This document shows positions 27,481 to 41,100 of a DNA stretch of 64,000 bases, piece after piece. Both the position numbers and the translations under genes were made by a program. Numbering within the stretch: the stretch's first letter is position 1; the number at the start of each line of letters is the position of its first letter. Origin of the DNA: Syngnathus acus (Eukaryota; Chordata; Actinopteri; Syngnathiformes; Syngnathidae); assembly GCF_901709675.1 (NCBI RefSeq), contig NC_051089.1, positions 11,085,976-11,149,975 on the forward strand. The letters run 5' to 3'. A model generated the notes under the pieces. The model did not search any database and was not told where the DNA came from. It saw only the letters and a list, made by a program, of their open reading frames with translations.

Positions 27481-30400
27481 ATCCACCAATAATTGACATC
27501 TACCGGAAAAGGGATTTGAGGTGAATAAAGCAATCTATAAAAGAATGTATATTCCCTGACTGACAAATTGCAAATGGATGGCACTTGTTACAAGATATTC
27601 AGTACGTTTTTATCAGCATTTTTCCATAACACTGGATTAATGGGCCTCCATTTACAAGATAAACCGTGGTATCGTTATTCCCCAACAACATGCTGCAACT
27701 TCGGTATCGATCATTAGATCTACAATAAATAATTGCTACCCTTTTGTAAGCCAACATGTTCATCTCAACCCTGGGTTTCACAAGCAAAATGGAGGCTGCT
27801 TGTCTGTTTGAAGCAGCCGATTGGAAAGAGATAAGAGATGGCACATTTGTTCTTAGCTGTATTTATTTTATTGACACCCCTCCACCTGCAAAAGGAGATT
27901 AGTTGATATTATATGTTATCACCTGAAAGGAAGAACATTTTTCAACTCAGTGGTGCAGAAAAACACATGGGCCCGACTCAACGACTGCGAGGAGATTTAT
28001 TTCCTACGTCTTTTTGACAACTAAGTGAAACTTAAGATGGAACAAAACAGAATTGAATTCACCTAGCTGGAACAACGTGAGCGTACAAATTTAACAGCCC
28101 TTCTAAACAAATAATGGAGGGAAGTTTTTTTCGGAGGGGACAGCAAACAGAGCAAAATGCCAGCAATTGAATGTGCTGAATGCGCCTTCCTGCAAAAGAG
28201 CTGATCCCAAATCATGTGCTTAAGGGTTGCTGCTTGAGAGCCCAGGTGTCATGGATAATTCCTGCTCAGATAGCTGCAGCGCTCACTATCTCACCTGACT
28301 CGCTCTCTGCTAGCTTAGCTTTACCTCTGTCTAACAGGCCAGCTGCTATCCTATTGATCCCCTACATACTCCTCAAGACACAAACACCCAACCCTCCCTC
28401 CATCGGCCCAGTCTATAAAACTGTGGGCGATGGGAACGGACCAGACTCCCCACCGAGGGCCGACTGGGATTTGACAAAGTTAAACACTTCTCAAGCACAA
28501 AATTTCCAGCCTGGGCAGCAGACTGGGGATTTTGTCCTCAGCCCAATCCTCACAATCATCATCATCAGTTCGTTGAAGCGGTAAGTTTCTTTCGCCCCTG
28601 TAAGGAGTTCCTGGAAACAAGTTTGAGAATCTAATATACAGAGGCTGGCTGTACAATTTGAAGTTTTGAAATTGGAACTAAAGAATTTTTAGTCACTGTT
28701 AGTAAGTCCGACAAGCTTCCATTATGATGCTTCCGCTGTCTGCGCTGCCTGGAGAAATATTATCCAATTTTTGGAAGAACAAACTTTCAGAGAGAAGCAG
28801 CCAGAGGGGTGTTCAGCACGCCTTTGAAGGAAACATCCACCATATCAAAGGGACAAGAAAAGTATGTTAAACAAACAAAGCGCACGCATGGAGATCATAG
28901 AGCTAATGACAAATAAAATCGCTCCTGTCTATTAACTATCACAGTCATACCAACCACTACCAATCCTGCAACCCGGAGTAATTTTCTTGCATATCTGTCA
29001 GTCATGGGATGATAATACAAACATGTGTGGAGCTTAATGGCCTAGTGGTCAGCATGTCTGCCTCTGTCAGTGTAATTTTGGTTATGTCATGTGCTCAAAG
29101 CCACAACATCAGAGTAACGTAAGTGAGACCTATCTAAAAAGGTTTCCAAATACCAACTTTACATCATCCACTAATGAAGATATCTGCAGTTCCTTGTGAA
29201 TAAATGTACTATGCATGCGTCAATCTCCTGCATGGACTCCAGAATCTGTTATGCTTCCGCCTTGTAGACTGCACCTCACCTACATTGAATTTAAAGGAAA
29301 TGAGGGGAGCCGGTTTGATTGCCACTTGTAGTTTGAAAACTAGGGTATGTTCAATTTTTATTTACTGTTGTTTTTTTTTTACTTTAAAGGGCGCTCCAAA
29401 TAATGCTGAGTTGTTTTGACCATAGAACTTTTTCTTAAATATCATGAACCTATGTTGTATGTAAGTCGATTGATCAATGAGGTCATTGATATTTTATCAG
29501 CACAGTAAAGCCCCTAACGTTTTCTGTCCCATGGAATAGTTTCACTAATCGAATTGCTTGTCAGTTCAACTGCTACTTTCCGCAAATGCAAAGGTGTGTT
29601 TTAAATATGTGCATTATCATAATCTGTGTTGGGGTTTTATAAAAGGGGGGGGGACTCAAAAAGAGAAAAGATTCATTAGCACCAGTGCTTAATGAATCAG
29701 GCTATTTCCTGGATCCCAAATGGAAGCAGCTAATAGAGCCCATCCCTGACCCTCTGTCCTTTATCTATTCATTCCGGCAACACAACCTGGAGCGGGGCTA
29801 TTTAAGGTCGTATCGGCTCAACAAAAAGCGCGGCATGTTTACAAGTAAAAGACAAGCACATTACGCCCAAACAAAGCATGGCTGCCTCCAATCCTGTGCT
29901 CCCTTTCACTCACTACACAGCACCCCCTCAGGGTTAGCAGACCTTCCTTCATGTTCAAAGATTATCTGTTAATCCAAAATGTGCAGGAGCATGAGATGAC
30001 AACGAAGGGACCGCACTCCGGGGGAGGGAGAGATGCATGGCTTTATTTGGTTGTTGGCTCCCTTATTAATCCATTGGAACGCAATGCATTTTCCTCTCCT
30101 TTCTATTTTCCCCTTCTTTCTTGGGCACGTGTAAATGTTTTCGAGCCATTAAATGAAAGATGAATTCTTCAATGGATAGCATGTAAAAGTATTAATTGTA
30201 AAGACCATTATTTGGTGTCCATGAGGCTGAATCAGCTTAGCCACTCCATTCCCCCATTTGCATACAAAATGCTTTATTTTGGCAATCAATGAAAGTACTC
30301 CACTGTATGTGCGGCTTATCACATGCTTGCAGGAAATGGATTCCTTCGCCATCTCGTTAAATTCTGTTGATGCAGAACAATTTGAAACATGGCACAGGCG

Positions 30401-31811
30401 GCAATGACATTTAAAGATGCCTCGGCTTAATTATATTTTGCAAACATTTGGGGATGTTGGTCCTCTGGGATAAAGTGCCGCCACTACAAAGTTAACTTGT
30501 TAATAATTCAAAACCAATCTCTCCTTTTTGTTGAGCACCATCATTATCCTGTGTTAGTGCTGGTTAAGGACATTCAAGGTGCCACAAACACACAGGGGAA
30601 ACATGCTGCGCTTTTAAGATGGAACACAATGACTTTAGCAAAAATAACAAATTAATCCAAGTCCTTTGTGTTGCATGTTTTGGCAAATTCAGAAGGGTCA
30701 AAGACATGCAAGAGCATATTAAAAAGGGAGCTGTGGTAAAAATGGACTTAATCATATTTTGGTTTTTACACAACATTCCATAGACACAACACACACACTC
30801 ATATACACTCACAGCACAGCGTTCCACCACACCATTTCCTCATTGGTTCGCTCAGTTGCCATGGTAACAATAACGACAACATTGTTGTAAAACAATGTCT
30901 CTTTTGTCAAATGGCAAACAAGATTGGAAAAGGTATACAAACCTGCCATTATTATACATTTGCAGTCATAAAATTTGGAATTCACTTGACGATTTAACTT
31001 GGAATTCTCTCGAGTGATGTTAATGCTGTGTTAAAAGATTTTGTGCAAAGAGCCATAACAGTGCTTTAAAAACTCATTCACTGCCTATAGTCCCAACTAT
31101 GAATTGTAACCAGGAGCGCTGGAGCGCACTGAATTATAACACTCACATAAAACCCTATTATAGACTTTTATGAAAATGAGGCACAATACAGTTGCCTTAA
31201 TTCATTCTGTGACTACAAACACTCTGTACCAGCCTTAAAAAAATAAAAAGTCTTCCAACATGTTTTTTAATAAGAAGAAAACTGTAAAATGGTGTGCTTT
31301 ATCAAAAAAAAATGCAGAATATGGTAATAACATCATCACACACAATGTACAAAATTCAACAGTTTGTGGCTTCTTCTGATGTGTATGGATTGGCAGACAC
31401 AAACAAAGAGAAGTTTCACCACTACTATAAATGACTTGGCCTCGAGTCATAGTAGTATATCGCTAGAGGATGAAAAATGATGCCTGTATATGTGGTTATA
31501 TTGCCTGTCTACATGTGTTGCTGCTTCATTTGTGTTCAAATTAAAACACTTTACAGCAGTTGCCAATAATTACTCCATTGACATTTATTTTTGTTTGTTA
31601 GCATTTGGCTAGTCGACTATGAAGACAAAACTATGTTGCTTCTTTAACACAATGGGCCCTATTTTCATGTCTCGCGCAAAGCACAGTCTAACTGTTCACA
31701 TGGGCGGACATTTCTTCTTTCTTCAGGTAGAATTGGGTGTTTGCGCCGTTATGGGAGCGAACACAGCTAGCTTGTTTCCTGACCAATAGGGCACCTGGAG
31801 ACTGCTTGTGA

Positions 31812-31848
31812 TTTAGGGCTATACAAATAAACTTGACTTGACTTGGCT
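31812..31848 (-). repeat. Short remnant of the repeat seen at 62385
   Basis: Read on the minus strand this is AAGTCAAGTCAAGTTTATTT followed by GTATAGCCCTAAAT, the same head as the longer copy beginning near 62385. Only the first few tens of bases are present. Confidence 0.6.
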
Positions 31849-34019
31849 TTCTAACCCCTATCGTGCGTTTATGTGAAATGACCAAGGGGACATCTTTGTA
31901 AAGTTTGAATTTGTCACACCTTATTAGATTATGCAGGTGTTCTTAAGGTTGTGCATATAGGGTGTTCTGGTTTTACTTTCTTTGAACTCCCATTTAAGTT
32001 ACCAATAAAAATACATACCAAATAAGACTTTGGCTTTTGAGTTTTATTCTTGATTGTCCACAAAACAAGGACACATTTAAATGGCATCCCTTGGTGACAA
32101 GTTGTATGCTGCTGATACTCATAAATTACAGACAGCGCAAAGTGCTGACAGGCAAGTATTAAAGTAAAAAAAAAAGTCAAGGTCTGGATACCATAAAGCA
32201 TTTCTTTAGCCCATTAATCCACCTCATTCCCTTTTTGAAACCATCTATTTCCCATCAATATACAGGGTTCCTATTTGTGACAGTGTCCTTCATGACTCTC
32301 AGTATCATCAAAAAGAGGAACAAAATTAAAGCCTCCTCAAAATAAATATGTCTGAGGAGTATATTGATTTAATATAGTTCCATAAGCCCTTGCACCTACA
32401 CTCGACATGCAATTTGGAAATAAATTGGCTGATTTAGATAGAGGCATGGAGAGGAGGGGCTGTGTGAAATGATGTAAACCTGATCCGCTGTTGTTGAGTA
32501 AGGTGACATTGCACAACAAATCACTTGCATGAAGATGGAAAGAAAACCATTTCTTTTTTCTAAAATGTCATTTTGTTCGGGGATGGTGTGCTCACTGCGG
32601 TGATTGCTGCATATGTGAATCCATTTCCCAACTGGAGGTGCTTGAGCGCTTTCAAAAAGTCAATCTTATATTTTGCTCTTAGCATAATAATCAGACTTTG
32701 ATCCTGAGAATAACACAATCTCATTTATTGCTAACAGACAACACAGCGCTGGCCGCAATTGACTCTCCTGTGTTTTGTTCAGTCGCAGCAATAGTTGATT
32801 TTTTTGAAGCAGCAGAGTCTAATGTGTTTTAATTGAGCCCAATGAAGAATAATTAAGTAATTAAAGGCTTGATAGGAGAGAGCCCTGGTAAATAGCTAGA
32901 GGGCGAGAGCTTGTATTAACAATATGGAACACAGGGTGCTGGATGCATTGAGTGTACCTGCAGAGTGACACAATTGAGACAAAACATTAAAAGCGCCAAA
33001 ATAAATATTCCTGTGACTATGCATGTGGTCACATTCAAAAGTGAGCATAATTATGATACCTTGTTCCTTGAAATATGAGTTTAATCCCTTGCATGGTCAA
33101 GTTCATAACTCAAAACATTTGGATCTCAAGTCATCTTTCCCCATTGGAATGAATGGAAATGCCAATATTCCGTTTGGGAACAAGAACAGAACAAAATTTA
33201 AAAAAAAAAGTCAAATATTGAATTTCATTCAAATGTAAAGTAATTCTGTAAAGTAAAACTGCTGGGTCAAACGTAACACAAATTGGGTGATTTTTTTTTC
33301 CGTAATGGCACATCTTGATGTGTATGCAAGTCTTTCCAAGAGTATGACTAACATCTTAATTCAACAAAAGTCCAATCAGAGGAGGAGCCAAGTCAAAGTA
33401 CGTTTTGAGCCAGTTAATGATTGAGTTTACTGTTACAACAGTGAAATTACCATACTGACACTTTACCATTAAACAGAACAAAAGAAAATGTGTGTGTCAA
33501 ACACTGAAGCATAACCAACTTTGGACCTGTTCCTGGTGCCAAATGTTCCCAAACAGTGATATCTGCTTTATTCAACATACAGCAATAATCGCTGTTGGCA
33601 TCATATGCTGCCAGGCAGCGATAATCTATAATCCATTCACCCAGAGAGGGCACACAAATGCATATTTGTTTCGTTGGATTAAAAGCTTATAGTGGCAGTA
33701 TGGCATGGCCAATAATAATTCTTCCATGCCAGCTATGATTGAATTTCATTACTATTGCTGATTTTTCATACCCTGACTTGTGTCTTAACGCAACTGCTGT
33801 ATAGATTGTCAATTTACCTGGTAACTAAATAAATCATATTGCCATTGTCGTCTTGTGATAAGGTTAAACAGTCGACTAAAAATAAGTGAATCAGCCAGGA
33901 CATAAAAATGTAGTTGGAGCGAGCAGTAGTTGTTGTAAACTCTGCGGTACAATGTTTATTTCAATACTTAATGTTATAAAACAGACATTTTATTCACATT
34001 AATTTCACGTGCAGTGGGC

Positions 34020-34562
34020 CTATTCCACAAATGTGTGCACAGAATTAAAATTTTTTTATGAAAACATTTCAAACACTGACACAATGATATTTGCTACAAT
34101 GTAAATAGTCAGTGCACAGCTTTTATACTATCGCCTCCCCAAAAAATATACAGCCATTATTGCTTAAATCGCTGCAAACAAAAGTGAGTGAAAGTGTCCA
34201 AATTGGGCCCAATTAGGCATTTTTCCTTCCTGGTTTTATGTGAGTCAGCATTACAAGGTCTCAGGTGTGAAAGGGATGTTAAATTCAGTGCTCTGGTGAA
34301 CACCCCAACAAGAGGGTTAAGGCAGTGCTAGAAAATAATGGTGGCAACACAAAATATTGACACTTTTGCCATAATTTGGACATTTTAATTTAGGCTGTAC
34401 TCACTTTTGTTGCCAGTGGTTCAGACAATAACAGCTGTGTTCTGTTTGAGGTTACACAAGCTGCACATTGACCACTTTCCATTTTAGCAAAGTGTTGTTT
34501 ATCTTGACTAACATTTACCCAAGAAGGTGAAAGATGGACTCACTTTTGTGAGATACTGTATA
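34020..34562 (+). mobile_element. Internally deleted Tc1-like element
   Basis: The right end is CTCACTTTTGTGAGATACTG, a terminus I know from fish Tc1-like elements. The inverted counterpart on the left is degenerate (TTGCTACAATGTAAATAGTC against GACCACTTTCCATTTTAGC on the right). The 3' transposase coding part survives from about 34290: GCTCTGGTGAAC, then AAGAGGGTTAAGGCAGTG, then ATAATGGTGGCAACACAAAA and TATTGA. A 1-nt shift separates the two halves. The 5' part up to GGTCTCAGGTGTGAAAGGG is joined directly to it, so the centre has been deleted. Confidence 0.65.
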
Positions 34563-36489
34563 TGGATCGACTTGACTTGATTTTTATTGCCCATGCCGAT
34601 TGCCCACTTCATTTTCATTTCATTTTTGTACTTCAATTTCTTAATGCTTCAGCACAAAACTATTTTTTTTTTATGGTTGATAACTTCTAATAGTTGCTTT
34701 GTTATTTTAGTAGATTATAAATCACTGACCGTAGAACCCTGGTCTGCCCGTCTGCCTTGTGGTCAGCAAATGAAGCTGTCACATGAAGGTCACCAGTTCA
34801 TGGTCCAAGATTAAAACGGTCAGCAAGCATTGCTTGAGTGAAATGAAATCCCGCCTCGCTGCAGAAATAAGACGCCAATAGAGTTGAGTGTCCTCCTTGT
34901 ACGGCCACTTGACTATAATGGGCTGGCTATGTCACAACCAACCATATAGCCACCTAGAGTAGTACAGTATTGATCTTGATATGGAGTTTGTGAAAAAATA
35001 AAATGATCATACCAGAGAATTGGTGTTACCAGTTACCATTAAAGATATACTAGATAAGTGGGTTGTTGTTGTTTTTTTTGTTTCCAAATGTCCACTCTGC
35101 AACAGTCCGTTAACGTGCCTGATTCTGTTTTCCTGACGAGCTGATGTTCATGCAGTGGTGAAGCATTTAAGTGAGCTGGCCTTGATTTCCTTTGGTACTT
35201 TTTTTTTAACCATTCAACACAGCATTTTTTTTTTTTTTTACCACCAAAATGGTGTAATGTTGAAGTCTCTGTCACATACGTAGTTAGGTTGCAACACAAT
35301 AGCATCATAACAATTTTGGGGGCACTTGTGTTTATGTTAGAATGTTGATCTATGTAGCGATAGCCGACTAATATGCCATCATGTCATTCCCTTCTCAAAT
35401 CTGACATTATACTCTATTTGTATTAAGATATTTGGCAGAATAGCCGGTACTTGTGCAGTGCAATTGCACCGAACTCGGTGGATAACGATAAAATAAAGAA
35501 GGCTGAGGATAGCGATGAGCTCTGTTGACACAGTAATTGAGAGCATAACTCAACAAAGATCCTTTTCACAAAGTATGAAACATAACAAAAATAACAAATG
35601 TATTGACTTGGGAGAAATTATCACAATGACAGTTCTGTATCAGTAAAAATATTTCTTAAGGTTTTTTTCTTCTTCATCAGTATTCCGAACAGCTTTAGGT
35701 TCTTGATAAGTATTCTTTGAAATATGCATGTGGGAGTTATCCTCTCCACCTTGGTTTTTGCTAATAGGTCCCCAAGGTCCGACCTACTTGACCTTTGTGC
35801 CTTTGGCCTTAAATAAAAGGACTAACCAGAGCTGACAAGGCTTTCAAATATCCATCACTGGAAAAAAAAAAAAAAAAATGCTTGACAAATGTCACCATGC
35901 TAGTGAAATTGGTCAAATGCAGTAGCACAATTTACCTGGACAAGCATACACGCAATATTGCAAAGTCCATTCGTGTAAATTACGCATAATCTAAGTGTCT
36001 GTGTTAAGAGAGATCATCTGCTGTTCCATGATTCAATCTCACTTAAAAACGATCATTTGCCGCTACATATAATGTGTGTTTGTTCATATCTCAATACCAG
36101 CGATTTATTGTGACAGACAGAACAGTGAAATGCTCATCCATGCGATGGCAGGATTTACAATGAACTTGTTGTCGCTCATACAGTAGAGTATTAGCTTTGT
36201 TTTCAACTGTGTTTCAACTGGATAGGGCCAGATTTCACACTAAGTCCATTTTTGACTAAACTGAGATGGGATCATTATTTCAGTGTGCTTGTACCTATTT
36301 TTGTGTCATTTTTGGTAGATTTTTCAAATCTAAAGTTATGTGCTCTGGTGCAATCAAAGCTGGCAATCCACAACAGAGGACAAAGCAACAATGCGTATTA
36401 TCATGTCAGTCACCTTGTTAATGTTAAACGGTTCATTACTCTCTTGTCGTTATTGACACTATTGAGAAACTGATATAGGTTGCCTTGGT

Positions 36490-36790
36490 TAAATTTTCAA
36501 ATTAGGGTTTTAAAATTGGAGTTAAGCTTTCATAGCAGGTTTTCCAACTAGGGTTAGGGTTTCAAAGTAGGGTTTTGAAACACGTTTAGAGTTTCAAAGA
36601 ATTTTAAAACTAGGGTTAGGGTTTCAAATCATTGTTTTACATTAAGATTTCAAAGTAAGGTTTCAAACTAAGGTTAGGATTTCAAAGTAAGGTTTTGAAA
36701 CTAGGCTCAAATTAGGGTTAAGGTTTCAAAATAGGTTTTAAAGTAGGGTAAGGGTTAAATTAGCATTAGGGTTTTGAATTAGGGTTAAAC
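36490..36790 (+). repeat. Degenerate telomere-like minisatellite
   Basis: About 300 bp built from variants of TAGGGTTAGGGTTTCAAA, with more than a dozen TTTCAAA or TTTTGAAA words alternating with TAGGG or AAGG blocks. The spacing is irregular at roughly 15-25 bp. True TTAGGGTTAGGG-like runs occur near 36553 and 36614. No coding potential. Confidence 0.75.
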
Positions 36791-37624
36791 AAAGGATCGA
36801 AAAATAATTTCCAGTGAGTTGTATTGTGCTATAAATTTGCTAAAACATTCAATGTTTCAATTTTATACTGACATTTCTGTGTAAAGCCATTGCACAAGGC
36901 AGGCAACCCATGCATTTGTCCTTGATCTCGATCCGAAGGGACTCTGGGAGAGAGCTGACATTGGCCCATACAATCAATGGCAAAACTGCTTTGGACACTA
37001 CATTGACAACCTTGAGTCCCCACAAAAGGCCTCCTAACTCGCTGATGCCGTATTTTAACAAGTACTGAGAAACTTCGTAGACACTGCAATTATGTGTCCG
37101 AATTTTGGGAATTTCCTTAATGGGGCCCCTTCTATCAGGCTCGTTGTCAAACATTCCCAGAATAAAATTAAGCAAAGTTATATCACTTGGAAGAGGGGAA
37201 AAAAATAGGTTATTCATACAACATTTGACCATTTTACCGTGTATTTGATTAATTGTTATTCATTATGTATGTCAGTGATTTAATATAAGCTTCTCTGCTT
37301 AGCCATTGCCCAGGTGTTTGTTTTGTGGGGGAGGCTTCTTGCCTGGCCCCGCACTCAACTGAAAACAATGTTCTAGGAGTCAATCTTGAAACACTGGCAA
37401 AACGAATCTGTGCGGGGATGTACATGAGCCTGCACTGCTATCTGCTGGTAAAAAGGGAGACGCACACTCTAGGAACTGCAATATTTGGATGCTTTTACAG
37501 GTAGGTCGTGCGCTGAATTCTCACGCCCCAAAATTAACTATATGATGATAAAATTTGATACCAAGAAAATAGAAATAAAATGAAAAATGTATTCATATTT
37601 CACAATTACCAGCCATTTAATCTA

Positions 37625-37625
37625 T

Positions 37626-37693
<68 letters not shown>
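37625..37693. repeat. (CA)n(TA)n microsatellite upstream of ric3
   Basis: A short CA run passes into about 27 uninterrupted TA units, some 310 bp before the ric3 start codon. It may lie in the ric3 promoter region, but no transcription start can be placed. Confidence 0.9.
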
Positions 37694-37695
<2 letters not shown>

Positions 37696-38002
37696 TTAAA
37701 AGTTATTTTAAAAATTCTATTTGACACTCATGTAGCACCCCGCTCCCCAACCCCATTGTGTAATATTAAAATATAATCTGTTTTTTATCCAACAGACTCC
37801 ATACAAGCGGCATCCTGTTGAACATGGCCAGTCGCATCCCTCGCTGGGGATTAGGTGATACTATTTCATACAGCCTTTGAAGGCCGCTCATATAATCTGC
37901 TCTAATCTAAGCAGGACATCACCAGATGAGCAACGACAACCGAGAGTACTGGATTTGCTGTTCAAGAGAAATCAACGTGTGGCTGTCGTCGAGTCAGACA
38001 AC

Positions 38003-38120
38003 ATGTCCATCACTACCTGTCAGAAAGTTACTTTGATATCATGCTCGGTCCTCTGTGTATCTCTCTTCTTACCCAGGATGCTTTTACCCAGAGCCAAAAA
38101 GGAGATGGAACAGCTGCAGG
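38003..38120 (+). CDS. ric3: ric3 coding exon 1
   Basis: ATG at 38003 gives MSITTCQKVTLISCSVLCVS, the N-terminal hydrophobic segment, in the place of the family start. The frame stays open upstream without an ATG, to at least 37877, so 38003 is the best start. The exon ends CTGCAGG, phase 1, before GTGAGG. Confidence 0.9.
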
Positions 38121-41100
38121 GTGAGGAGATTCATCATATCATCATCCATCCACCTTTGGTCTTATTTTTGCTGCTGCCAGCTGTTGCATTAGACAAGAGT
38201 GTGTTTGGTCTGGTCATGTTGTTGCCTAAACATGTATTGTTATGGAAAAATCATACGATATAAGCATTAGCATATGTGATACTTTTACTTTGTATTTTAA
38301 CGTTTCATTACATTTTGTATTGCCATTTTGTAAGCTGTAGATCACAATATTTGCATGATTAAAGTGTAATATTGTTGTTGTCTTGTTTAGCTGGTCCTGG
38401 GTTCCATCCCCCAGGGATATATCAGGTGTCTAATGACCCAGAGCAGTGGGGTGCTGACCAGGTTCACTCCATGACATACATCGCTGAGGTCACTGCTAAA
38501 GTCAGAAGCATTGGACAAAATAGTAAAAAACACAACTTGATGGCTCAAGTCATACCCATATATGGGTTTGGGATTCTTCTTTACATCCTCTATATAATCT
38601 ACAAGGTTGTTATTATTATTATGGTTCATTATTATTATTATAATACAACAATACCTTAACCATCCCATTCCTGTTGACAGTTGACTTACAAAGACAAGAA
38701 TGCAAAACCAGGACATTACAGAACAACTATGAGCATGGAGAAGAATATAGGTGAGTGCAGTACTCTAATTATTAGTGTAAATATAAATCGATGCAATTCA
38801 TCTGATACAACTACTCAAAATACACCCACAAGAAATGAAAACAGAGCGCACAGCTCTAAAATCAGCAGAAAGACTGACGCTAATGCTATGAGAATGAGGG
38901 CATCATAGTCACTATAATATAGGACGCAATAATATGAAAGTGAAATACAGTTTACTATTTTTGTGTGATCTTAATTACCGCTTTACTGTGTCCGTCATTT
39001 CCATAGATTTAAGGAACTGAGCCCTCAATGAAACAAAGTATTTCAGCAAATCCTTCTGTATACTGACAATAGATTTATGAAACACTCATCCTTGAAGTGC
39101 TTTGCAAAGACAAGCAGATGTGGAAACTTTATCCTGAAAAAAGAAATTTAACCAGGCACTACTGATTCTGGGGGACGGTATAATGAGTCGTGTGGATTAA
39201 TGCATCTAACAATTGAACACTTTGATCTCTCCAAATCAGCATACTTGAGTTGTTTGGACTACAAACTTCTCTCCAAGTAATAAAGATGGCGGATTTGCGA
39301 AACCGTTTGGCCACACGCATTACCTTGTATGGTAGTCCCCAAAAGATGTGACGTGATAGATAAAAATACGTAGTAGAAAAAGGAGAAAACTGAACGGAGT
39401 AAAAAATAGCCCCCAAACAGATCATAAAAGTATCTCTGCAACACCTGGAGGGACAGATTACGCTTTTCTACAATCTTGGAGACTTCAAGTGCACAATAAA
39501 ATGAATATAAATGAAAAAAATGTGGATTCTTCATGATACGTCTGGGATGTGTACTGTGTACACTAAAAACCACTATTAGTAACTGGGAGTTTCCGTGATT
39601 GTCATTTTATTTCCATACGTGTTTCTTTTAGCAACTGACGATGAGCTACAGGAGCGACTACTTGACTCAGAAAGGATCATGGCAAGGATTGTCTCAGGAA
39701 ATACTTGTGCGTCTGGGAGGTTAGTTTGATGATACGGCGCACATATAACACAGAAATGCAATCATGGTGAAATAAATCACTTGATTCCTGGGAATTAAAT
39801 GAATTTTTGAAACCAAAAAGCAGCTGTTTTGCAGCATGCACACCTTACTGCCACCATTGAATATCAACTCAGAGACTCAGGGTCATGATTCCGCTTTGTC
39901 ACTTTTCTGCCCCGTAGTGGAAGACGCAGGCGAAGTAAATCGACTCCAACAAAGAAAGAAGAGAAACTTCTCAGGCAGCTAAGGCAGATCGCACAACTGA
40001 TGCAAGAAGGCCGTGTGGAGGCTGCCTCTCCAGAGATGGAGGCAGAGCAAGTCCCTTACAGTGCAGACTGGGAAGGTACATGTCCTCTGCCTCTTTCTTA
40101 CAACTTGCCACAAACTTTCCTTTCTTAACAATTGAAAGTGGTTTTGTCTTTTCTGCCCTACTGCCTCCTAAGTACTTGTGCATATAAGATTATGTTGGAC
40201 CTTAAAATAAACCGAGCATCAGCCCAAAACCAATTCCTGGTATCAGATGTATGACAGAAGCGAGAACCTTACACAGGAGTTATATCTTATTTATATATGG
40301 TCTGGGAAGGCACTAATGCAACAAGTAGCAAATAAGAAAAGATGTGACAGGGCCAGAAAGAAAGAAGTAGTGAGCCAGGCAGCAGTGGGAATAGCTCTGT
40401 CGTGCCAAACAAATTTAAAATGAATTGCGTGCAAATGACAATAACCTGTCTGTTATTTATCCTTTTTTGAATTTGGCACTTGTATTCTTGCACTCTTATG
40501 CGCTGCTGTGACAAGTAAATTTCCCCGCTGTGGGATGAATAAAGTTATATCATCATCATCACATACAAGGAAGATACAGTATCATAAGGGCTAAGTAAAA
40601 CAATTAAAAGACAGACTGCACATCAAGCAACTAAATCCTATAGGTGTGCGTCTAGGGCAGGGCTCGGCAACACAAAATGTTCAAAGAGCCATATTGGCCC
40701 AAATAAACCAAAAACCATACCTGCAAAAATCTAAAAGCCTTTTATAAGGCAACATAGATTGTCAATACATAAGTTGTATGCCTACTATTAAAATAACTAA
40801 ATAGGCTACAAATACAAAACGAACATTCATTATTAATAGCTTATTTCCGCTGCAGCGCATGCTGGGGAGAATTACGCACCACATGACTACTGAGTTTAGC
40901 CGAATTTCCAATACAATATTAATGTGTTAGAGTTCACGTACCTGCATAGCAGAGCTGTCTGTTCAATATCGGTCACGTCACACGACTCATCACAGGCCAT
41001 TGGAAAGTTGGAGCTGAATTGATGTCCTTGATTTGCTGATCGGTGATAGTTTGCCTTCACTCTTTTTGCGGAGAGAGGCATGGCTTTAATTTGCTGAATG

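Larger units (their letters stand above)
13136..38002. other. lmo1-ric3 intergenic desert
   Basis: About 25 kb without a gene I can support. Open frames are short and unlike any known family. Mobile fragments are listed separately: a SINE at 22937-23252, a MITE at 25404-25578, Tc1 remnants near 27335 and 34020, a 62.4-kb-type repeat remnant near 31812, a telomere-like array at 36490-36790, and a CA/TA tract at 37625-37693. Degenerate tails of a common fish repeat (CCATC-rich, then an AGCC-rich box) occur near 13628-13700 and 25050-25120. A CT-rich patch lies at 20500-20575. The remaining sequence (13.7-22.9, 28-34 and 35-36.4 kb) shows nothing I can name. Distal enhancers of lmo1 or ric3 would fit here but cannot be seen without comparison. 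Confidence 0.7.

Noticed and set aside
36849-37232. 127-codon minus-strand frame
   Set aside because: No recognisable domain, no start context or splice partners, and an overlapping frame on the same strand looks equally plausible.
37877-38002. 42-residue N-terminal extension of ric3
   Set aside because: The open frame upstream of 38003 has no ATG at its start (TTG at 37877), and the RIC3 family begins with the hydrophobic segment right after the 38003 Met.
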